DNA of 64,000 bases from Rugalucina vietnamica (lineage: Eukaryota > Mollusca > Bivalvia > Lucinida > Lucinidae). This document shows, piece by piece, positions 45,294-52,900 of this stretch; within the stretch, counting starts at the first letter, position 1; each line of letters starts with the position of its first letter. The notes beneath the pieces were generated by a model. That model saw only the letters and a list, made by a program, of their open reading frames with translations. It made no database searches and had not been told where the DNA came from. The DNA is taken from positions 56,399,356-56,463,355 of the forward strand of contig OZ024874.1 in assembly GCA_964017185.1 (NCBI GenBank), given 5' to 3'. A program made the position numbers and the translations under genes.

Positions 45294-45860
45294 ACAAATG
45301 AGCATTTGGCTTGCTTTTACCCCTTAAAATATGTTATTCATTGTAAATACTTGCAAAGTTCGAAAGACCAGGTTGCCGTATTATCGTGCGTTATTTTAAT
45401 TTTGACGTATTTTGTTTTAACCCGTGGTTGTTCGGGAAAAAAAATCATGAGAAATTGGCTTCTTAAGTTAAAGTGTGATGTCAAAAAGCAAAATCATCCA
45501 ACAGTTAGTCAAAACTTTGAAGAAAATGAGAAAAGTACGAAACGTTTTTGGGCGAATGTTATTTTCGTGTATGGCCGAACTTGCAAAACAATAATCTTCT
45601 CGAATGTTTGCGAGTCCTATCGAAGCCTATGCATCAGTAGAACACACGGCAATTAGAGGCATGTATGTAGATCCGGATAGGCTAGATCGTTCGTTGGAAA
45701 GGTATATTTAAGTAATTCAAATAAAAGTTTGTAAAAACTTACCGCTAAAGTTTCCTCCAAAAATGGCGGCGAATCCGAAGGAAACTACCGCAATCATACG
45801 TGAAAATGCCGCCGATCATGCGTTACGACCTCTTTTCATGCGTTTCGAATGGACACGGTG
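45294..45860 (-). repeat. Element B right inverted arm
   Basis: Mirror of the left arm. A frame reading outward across both arms (122 codons here, 76 in the left arm) is nearly conserved. However, all three base differences inspected in its last part change the amino acid, so there is no sign of protein-level constraint. Confidence 0.85.
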
Positions 45861-45865
45861 ATAAC

Positions 45866-46197
45866 GATACATTTTCAAAATTGCAACTACATCTAATATT
45901 TTCGCTATTTAGCATTTTAAACCACAATGCATGAACAATTATATAAACTAATTTAACGTTTCAAAATTATTGGGATCACTCCTTATCACGAGTTTTGCAT
46001 AGACAAACCTGTTTTGAAAGATTGCATGTTTTAAATTGTTGTTTGCATATTCTGGGCTTCATGTTAATTTATTTATATCTGACTGATCGGAAGACAACGA
46101 TCTTATTGTTTTAAGCATTGGTTTCAAGGGGCGGGCGTTTTCTCCCAATTAGGCTTTATGCCGCACGTATCTATAATATAGGTCATGGTATTTGTAG
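45866..46197. other. Probable intron upstream of the MAM exon
   Basis: No coding signal between element B and the exon acceptor at 46196-46197. The stretch before the acceptor is only moderately pyrimidine-rich. Confidence 0.4.
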
Positions 46198-46356
46198 AAT
46201 TAACAAGTGTGCTTGACTGCGACTTCGAGTCACCAACACTATGCGGCTACGTACAAGATCATACAGATGAGTTCGACTGGACACGCAGTTTGGGACAGGG
46301 GTATACTGGTTTACTTCATGGACCAGCTTTTGATCACACGCTGTCTAACACAGCAG
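46198..46356 (+). CDS. MAM-domain exon of a host gene (partial)
   Basis: The 159-bp exon encodes the N-terminal part of a MAM domain: LDCDFESPTLCGYVQDHTDE, then FDWTRSLGQG and GPAFDHTLSNTAG. CDFE, the LCGY/W cysteine, FDW(T/S)R and GP..DHT are the conserved start of MAM (meprin, A-5, receptor phosphatase mu) domains. These are extracellular adhesion modules with disulfide-bonded cysteines. A splice acceptor TTTGTAG precedes the exon and a donor GCAG/GTGTGT follows. Both introns fall after the first codon base (phase 1-1), usual for shuffled extracellular modules. The length is a whole number of codons. The remaining MAM part and other exons were not found; a family 1 MITE starts 19 bp into the next intron. 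The protein could be a secreted or membrane MAM protein, or the exon could be a lone relic. Confidence 0.75.
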
Positions 46357-46374
46357 GTGTGTACAAATGTTTGT

Positions 46375-46612
46375 CATCAGGAAAACATACCCGTGTAATG
46401 TATACCCCATTGAGCCCCAATTTTATATAGCAAAACTGGGGTATGCAGGAGTATACCTATTTTGCTTATTTTTGCGAGGCGGTTCTAACGTGTACCCACA
46501 ATCTATTTTTTGAGCAAAATAAGAAAATTATAAAAAAAAAATCTGATGAAATTTTCATCTTTTACAACTGAAAAAAAAATCTGTATATTGCATGGGCAAG
46601 TTTTCGTAATGT
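46375..46612 (-). repeat. MITE-like family 1 copy, reverse orientation, in intron
   Basis: Begins CATCAGGAAAACATACCCG, contains GCGAGGCGGTTCTAACGTG and TACCCACAATCTA, and ends GCATGGGCAAGTTTTCGTAATG. Confidence 0.7.
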
Positions 46613-47941
46613 GTCAGAAATAGGATGGCCTTTCGTCACAAGTTGATAACGGCTGACGAAAAAACTGAACCGACTTAAATACAATACAATCTTGTTTCTG
46701 AAAAGTTGGTCACTTATAGTTGTTTAAGTGTCAGTTGGTGATATTTTACATGTATATTGGTTAAATTTAGTTGGTTACATGTATATGATTTCATTCGGTC
46801 CTTTGAGATCAGTAAGAATATACTGAGTATAAAAAAAAATAGGGACGGTATTTTTCGCTGTTTAGGGACACCCCAAAATCGTTCAACAATTAAAAAAAAA
46901 TGATTTTTCAAAAAACACTACATCCGCAATTTAGACATTGTATGGCAAAACAGCTGCTGATTTAATAACACAATATAGCAAACTATTCAACAGTCAGGGA
47001 CATAACCTAAACAGGTTATAAAAATAATAACTGAATCAAGTTATAAAAGCATTTAAAATTATTTCCCTTTCTTGGTTGTGAGAGTTAACTTTTTTCTTTG
47101 TTTAACTCATTTAAAGACAGGGCTGGGGTATAAAAGGCCACACAGGTATACCTGTGTCATTCTTTCTCTAACTGCTGAAGTGTTAACATCAATACCAGAG
47201 ATTTGATTGGTTGTCAGTTTCAGGCCTCAGGGACTGATAAAATGATTGACAGGTATTATCCCTCCTGGTTGTTTATTGCATCCAATTATAACACATGATC
47301 AGTTTTATGACCCCTAAAGTTAGCCAGTTACCTGTGTGAAAGCTCCGCCCACTACTAGGACTGGCTACCTGTTTAACTTTAAGCTGGAAACCAGACCCCC
47401 CGGCATGAAAACCCTGTCTTTAAGTTAATTTGTAAAAGTTGCAAGTATTACAAAATAAGTTAAATAGGTTATAAAGTATTTTTTATGAACTTTAGACCCC
47501 CTGCGTAGTACTTTCTAGATGATGCGTAGTAAATATTGGCTGTAACAGATCTTTTATAGAAAATTGTCCACTTGCCCCTGAAAATTGTGCTAAGGCTACA
47601 ATTGGAAGATGAAAAAAGGTGACAAATGGGCGTATAACTTAAATAAGTTATCTAAGCAATACTTAATAAGTTATCTAAGCAATACTTAATATATATATAT
47701 ATACTAGGCAAAATAAATTTAGCAATTTTCATAACATTCGCCTGTCTCAGCACATAATGAATAAAAGTCATATTTTGGAATATGAGAGTAAGTGCTTATT
47801 TTTCGGCAAGAACTTGTTAGCGAAAACTTTCGAAAAAATCAAACCTTTCGGCGATACTGCCGTGACGTTACAATTTAAGGCACTTGATCAAAACTTGCAG
47901 GTCTGCTTAAAGTGAGAAACCAAAATCATGCTTAAGAAACT
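46613..47941. other. No gene seen
   Basis: AT-rich sequence with poly-A-like runs and a (TA)n stretch near 47690-47702. No second MAM exon or other coding signal could be identified. It may be intron. Confidence 0.45.
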
Positions 47942-47947
47942 GTTTAG

Positions 47948-48391
47948 TACGGAAGCGTATATGTGCACCTAGTTGTTGCTTAAGTTGGTATCATCTCGAC
48001 TTTGCGTTTGTCGATTTGTTTAGTTGATCTACCAAATCTCGACAAATTAATGTCTAGATGTCGAGTTAAAATGACACAAATCGATATACTTTCATTCTGA
48101 TAGGATTTAAAGTTACAATAATCATCTCGATAATCGAATTGATTATGTTAATCGTCTAGAATTATCTTGTAAAACATAATCATAGTGTTATCTTTAATCT
48201 AAATAATGCAACTTCTAGAGATGATTATGTCGAAATAACACATTGTAACGAAACAGTTTGAAATGAATTTCGCACCGATCAGAGTTATATTGCAATATAC
48301 TTCTCGACTTATCCAACTCATTTTGTTAGTCGATATAAGTTAAGTTGTATAATAACATAATAAAACCAGAAGGGCGCCAGTAGATACCTGT
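47948..48391 (+). repeat. Element C left terminal inverted repeat
   Basis: Reverse complement of 61178-61611, by eye about 90% identical with a few short indels. It also contains its own TCGA-centred inverted words (CTCGAC...GTCGAG). Confidence 0.85.
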
Positions 48392-48700
48392 AGCATACAA
48401 CAACTGAAAGTGAGGTATCGGACTGGCAGGTACTTGTAGACTACCAGAACTGACAATAGGGTATCGGTATATACCTGTAGCCTACTACAGTTGACAGTAG
48501 GGTACCTGTAGTTTCCTGTAGCCTACAACAAATGAAAGTAGGATATCGGTCAATACCTTTAGCCTATCACAACTGATAGTAGGGTACCAACAGGTACCTC
48601 TAGCCTATCACAATAATTATTGATAGAAATATTGGTAGGTACTTGTAGCCTACCACAGCTGACAGTACGATACCGGTAGGTACATGCTGATACCCCGACA
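48384..48700 (+). repeat. Element C minisatellite, forward array
   Basis: Seven or so degenerate units of about 42 bp, consensus-like (A/G)(T/A)ACCTGTAGCCTACCACAAC then TGA(C/T)AGTAGGGTA(T/C)C. The array starts at the inner edge of the terminal inverted repeat. Confidence 0.8.
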
Positions 48701-48702
48701 TT

Positions 48703-48833
48703 GACTTGCTCTACTTGCAACCGACAGTTTAGAGCCAGAATTGGCCTAGTCAGCCATCAAAGAAGTCACCAACACACACGAACCTATTCAAGAAATAATG
48801 ATGATCTTTCTCATTAGTGAGAGACGAACGACC
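48703..48833 (+). mobile_element. LINE4-type 3' end fragment, plus orientation
   Basis: TTGACTTGCTCTACTTGCAA through GAGAGACGAAC is the 3' end of the same LINE family as 55933-60120 but on the opposite strand. It encodes the end of the C2H2 finger (CSTCNRQFRARIGLVSHQ). Only the last ~130 bp are present, flanked by minisatellite on both sides. Confidence 0.75.
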
Positions 48834-49031
48834 AGGGGTAGGTATATGTAGCCTACCACAACTGATAGTAGGATACCAATAGGTACATGTAGCCTACCAC
48901 AACTGAAGCATACCGGCCGGTAACACTAGCCTTTCTATCAGTTGTGAGGTTAGAGGTACCTGTTGGTACCCTACCATCAGTTGTGGTAGGCTAAAGGTAC
49001 TGAGCGGTATCCTACTTTCAGTTGCAGTAGG
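48834..49031. repeat. Element C minisatellite with orientation switch
   Basis: Two forward units, then CCGGCCGG (48912-48919), then about two inverted units (CCTACCATCAGTTGTGGTAGG type) up to the 5' LTR. The switch marks the axis of the palindrome. Confidence 0.7.
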
Positions 49032-49435
49032 TGTTATGTATGACAGTTACTTATTGAAAGATGTGCATTCAGTACTGGTAAACTTCCCAAGGGAGTATGC
49101 CCAGGAAAGTATGATGTTATACATATGATGTTTACTTGTTGTCCTTAGCAATTATTTACTTTTAGTGTCCCAGATATTGGACATAAACAGGTTGTTTACT
49201 TCAGAATTTTCTAGAAATTTCAAATTGTTCTTTGACAGAAAAATCTGGAAGAACCAAAGATGTAGAATCTTCTAGAAAAATCTTTTTTTTATGTCAAAAG
49301 AATATTGTGGAATTTTCTGGAGGGATAATGGCCTCTCTAGAATATTCTAAAACATTAAATTTTGGTAAACAACTTGTTATTTTTAGTATATGATATCATA
49401 GAATTTGCTGGAAGAATCCTGTATGTTCCTCAGTG

Positions 49436-49445
49436 CTATATAAGG
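49436..49445 (+). promoter_or_regulatory. LTR TATA box
   Basis: CTATATAAGG, 405 bp into the LTR, is a strong TATA-box match placed well upstream of the AATAAA signal, as expected for the U3/R boundary. The 3' LTR has the same word at 55513-55522. Confidence 0.6.
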
Positions 49446-49759
49446 GCTACAAATTTTCATAAGGACAATCTTTGGGTACTGTTACTATTAAGAAGTCAAA
49501 ATCTATCTTACTGGAATTTAAACTTATTCTTGGATTACTTTGTGATATTCGATTCTGGATTGGGACATAGTGCTATTTTGAAACAAACTTTAATTCTTGG
49601 GATCAGAAACTGATACAGACTTGTGTTAAAAAATTCTGAGGGACATTCAGACATTCTTAAGGGAATTAACATCTTGAAAGGTATTGTACATTCATTTTTG
49701 TTTGATTGTATATATGCTTTTGATTGTTTCACCTGTAATTACTGGTTAAATCACTTCTA

Positions 49760-49765
49760 AATAAA
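49760..49765 (+). terminator. LTR polyadenylation signal
   Basis: AATAAA about 85 bp before the LTR end; the functional copy would be the one in the 3' LTR at 55837-55842. Confidence 0.55.
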
Positions 49766-49853
49766 TTTGTTAAATTTTAAACAAAGCTTGTTGCTGGCTA
49801 ACCAACTTGTTGGTTTCCTTAATCTTCTAGTTACGCCTGGCACGTAACAGAAT

Positions 49854-49873
49854 TGGGGGCTCGAGTCCGGGAT
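49854..49873 (+). promoter_or_regulatory. Primer-binding site, tRNA-Pro-like
   Basis: TGGGGGCTCGAGTCCGGGAT begins 4 bases after the 5' LTR. It equals the known proline-tRNA type site TGGGGGCTCG-TCCGGGAT with two extra bases (AG) in the middle. The first ten bases complement the 3' CCA end of tRNA-Pro perfectly. Confidence 0.65.
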
Positions 49874-49962
49874 TGAAATTTCTTGTGCACCAAATTTATT
49901 TAAAATTCTAAAGTATCTTCACTGTTTGCTGTTTAAATAGCTAAAGCCAGCAAAAAGCAACC

Positions 49963-52900
49963 ATGTCATTCAAACTAAGTGACTTTATTGCTGCGCCTTC
50001 TCAGGAGCTGTTAGATAAGGCCAAAAAGAGTGACCTCTTAGACATAGCTGATCATTATAATAATGGGTTGTCAAATATCAAGACTTCCATGTTAAAACAT
50101 GAAATTAAGAACATTTTGATTCAGTTTTTTGTTGACGAGGAAATTTTTGATTCCTCGGCTACTTCTCAGATTCTAGTCACTCAGACTGACTTGCAGTTGA
50201 GGGAACTAGAAATCAAAAGACAAATTGAGATGGAAAAACTAAAATTTGAGTATGAAGAAAGAATAAGGTTGGCAACTTTAGAACGGGATGAAAGAATAAG
50301 GGCAGAAAAGGCCGAAAGGGAAGAAAGAATAAGATTGGAAACTTTAGAACGGGAAGAAAGAATGCATAAACAAAAGTTAGAAATGGAAGAACGAGAGAAG
50401 GAAAAACAAAGAGAATTAGAACGAGAAAAAATTGAGTTAGAAAAAGAAAAATTAGAAAGAGAAGAAAGGCTTGAAAAAGAAAAATTAGAACGAGAAGAAC
50501 GGCTCGAAATTGAAAAAGAAAAATTGAGATTTGAAAATGAAGAAAAAGAAAGAGAAAGGCAATTTCAGTTACGAATGAAGGAAATTGAACTTAATGACAA
50601 ATCAAAATCAAAATCTTTGCCTTTGGCTACTAGTACAGTATTTGATGTCACAAAACACATTCGTCTCGTTCCTCCATTTCAAGAAAAAGAGGTTGATAAA
50701 TATTTTCTACATTTTGAGAAGGTAGCAGAAAACTTGAAATGGCCAAAAGGGCATTGGACCTTGCTTTTGCAAAGTGTTGTAATTTGTAAAGCTCGAGAAA
50801 TTTACACTCAGCTTTCTCTTGAGCAAAGCTCAGATTATGATACAGTAAAGGAATTTATTCTTAAGGCTTATGAGCTGGTCCCTGAGGCATACAGGCAGAA
50901 ATTTAGAGACTGTAGAAAAGAACATGACCAGACTCATGTTGAGTTTGCTAGAACAAAAGAGCAACTATTTGATAGATGGTGTTCTTCAAACAAAGTAGGT
51001 TCTGATCATGCAAAGCTAAGGCAGCTCATGCTTGTTGAGGAATTCAAACGGTGCATAAATTCTGATGTTAAGGCTTTCTTGAACGAAAGAGAAGTTGAAA
51101 ACTTGGAAACAGCAGCACGTTTAGCTGATGACTATGCTTTGACTCATAAGGCTTCATTTGTCAACAAGCCATATCCTAGGAAACCATATAATCCTCAATC
51201 AAAGCAAATTACCCCTCAGTCAAAACCATATTCCCCTCAGTCCGGTCCCAAAGCCAATCCCAGTAATCCAACTGACAATTCCAGTCCAAAACCCAAATTT
51301 TCTAGTGAAAACAAAGGACAAAATCCCTTATCCCAGCCAATTTGTAATTATTGTAAGAAAACTGGCCACATTATTTCTGAATGTTTGGCACTGAAACGAA
51401 AGAAAGAAAGAGAAAATCTAGATAGTGCTAAACCGACAGGTCTCACCTCCTTAAAGGATAAACCACAGTCTTGTATCCAGGAAGAAAACCCAATACTGAC
51501 CAGAACTTGTAAAGAGTCAGTCTCTGAGGATTCTATTATGGAGATTTATGAACCATTCTTATCAGATGGTTTTGTGTCACTTAACAGTGACTCTGCCCAG
51601 TCTACCCCTATCAAAATCTTACGAGATACCGGAGCTTCTCAATCCCTTATCTTGGCAGATACCTTGCCATTTTCCGAGAAGTCTTCTTCTGGGACAAGTG
51701 TCCTTATCCAGGGCGTAGAGTGTGGATTTGTTAATGTACCGCTCCATAATATCTATTTGTCCTCAGACTTAGTTAAAGGTCCCGTGGCTGTAGGTATTAG
51801 ACCTTCCTTACCCTTTAAAGGTATTCATTTGCTGTTAGGCAATGATTTGGCAGGAGATAAGGTTGTGGTAAACCCACTTTTGACCAGCACACCATGTGTT
51901 GATCAACCGCCTGATCCCATTGAGCAGGAAATTCCTGACCTTTACCCTTCTTGTGCTGTTACTAGGGCAATGGCTAAGAAAGCCAAATTATATGATGGGA
52001 TGCAGGACATAAATTTAACTGACACTTTGATAGGTCAGTCCTTTAATAAAGAGTTTTCAACATCTCTTTCCCCTAGTCAGTCTGATATTCAGACTGACCC
52101 TAGCAATCCAAGGTCAGGGTCAGAAAATGACCTTTCACCTTCCAACTCAAATGACCAAGGTCATGACCAGCTGTCAAGGTCACAGCTTTGTAAAGAACAA
52201 CACAGTGATCCTGAGATCTCGCCTTTATTTGAAAGGGCTTTTAATGAAAATGAAATATCCCAGGTTCCTGTTTGCTATTATGTCAAAAATGGCATTTTGA
52301 TGAGAAAATGGCGTCCTCCGGATGTCTCCGCAGCAGATGAGTGGACTGTTAACCACCAAATTGTGGTTCCTAGGGTTTATCGCCCTGAAATCTTAAACTT
52401 GGCTCATGAAACACCCATGTCAGGCCATTTAGGTGTAAATAAGACCTATCACAAGATTCTAAATCATTTCTACTGGCCAGGATTAAAATCTGATGTTTCA
52501 CAGCATTGCAAATCCTGCCACACTTGTCAAATGGTAGGAAAGCCCAATCAGACCATTCCAAAAGCTCAATTGCAGCCCATTCCTGCCTTTGATGAACCTT
52601 TCAGCAGAGTGATTATTGATTGTGTAGGTCCCTTACCCAAAACAAAGAAAGGTTGTGAATATCTTCTGACCATAATGTGTGCTTCAACTCGCTTTCCTGA
52701 AGCTATCCCACTCAGAAATATCAAGGCTAAAACAATAGTTAATGCACTTGTGAAGTTCTTCACATTTGTAGGCCTCCCAAAATCTATCCAGTCAGACCAG
52801 GGCTCAAATTTTATGTCAGGAATTTTTCAGCAAGTCATGTACGAACTTGGAATTAAGCAATACAAGTCATCGGCTTACCACCCTGAAAGCCAAGGTGCCT

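Larger units (their letters stand above)
42714..45860. mobile_element. Element B: foldback-type DNA element with ~566-bp inverted arms
   Basis: The left arm (42714-43278) and right arm (45294-45860) are reverse complements with few differences. Outermost bases on each strand read CACCGTGTCCATTCGAAACG. The 5-mer ATAAC flanks both ends (42709-42713 and 45861-45865). The 2.0-kb interior has no transposase; the longest frame (104 codons, 44938-45252) is unrecognised. As in element A, long arms, CAC ends and a 5-bp duplication occur together, although the arm sequences are unrelated. The first seven bases differ by one from the CACAGTG heptamer used by RAG recombinase; this may be chance. Confidence 0.85.
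49032..49849 (+). repeat. 5' LTR
   Basis: Begins TGTTATGTATGACAG and ends CTGGCACGTAACA (TG...CA). Contains a TATA box and an AATAAA signal. The 84-101-codon frame inside each LTR is not considered coding. Confidence 0.93.

Noticed and set aside
42918-45656. A frame conserved in both arms of element B (76 and 122 codons, RNWLLKLKCDVKKQNHPTVS region) as a possible gene.
   Set aside because: Arms are nearly identical anyway; in the last part all three base differences I inspected change the amino acid, so no coding constraint. No known domain.
45764-45860. ATGGCGGCGAATCCG start in the right arm of element B, reading to a stop at the element end.
   Set aside because: About 30 codons only, no domain; AAAATGGCGGC is also a common YY1-like word, so it is likely chance.
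49362-49613. LTR-internal frame (MVNNLLFLVYDIIEFAGRIL) also present in the 3' LTR.
   Set aside because: Its start differs between LTRs owing to a one-base indel, it has no domain, and it crosses the TATA box.
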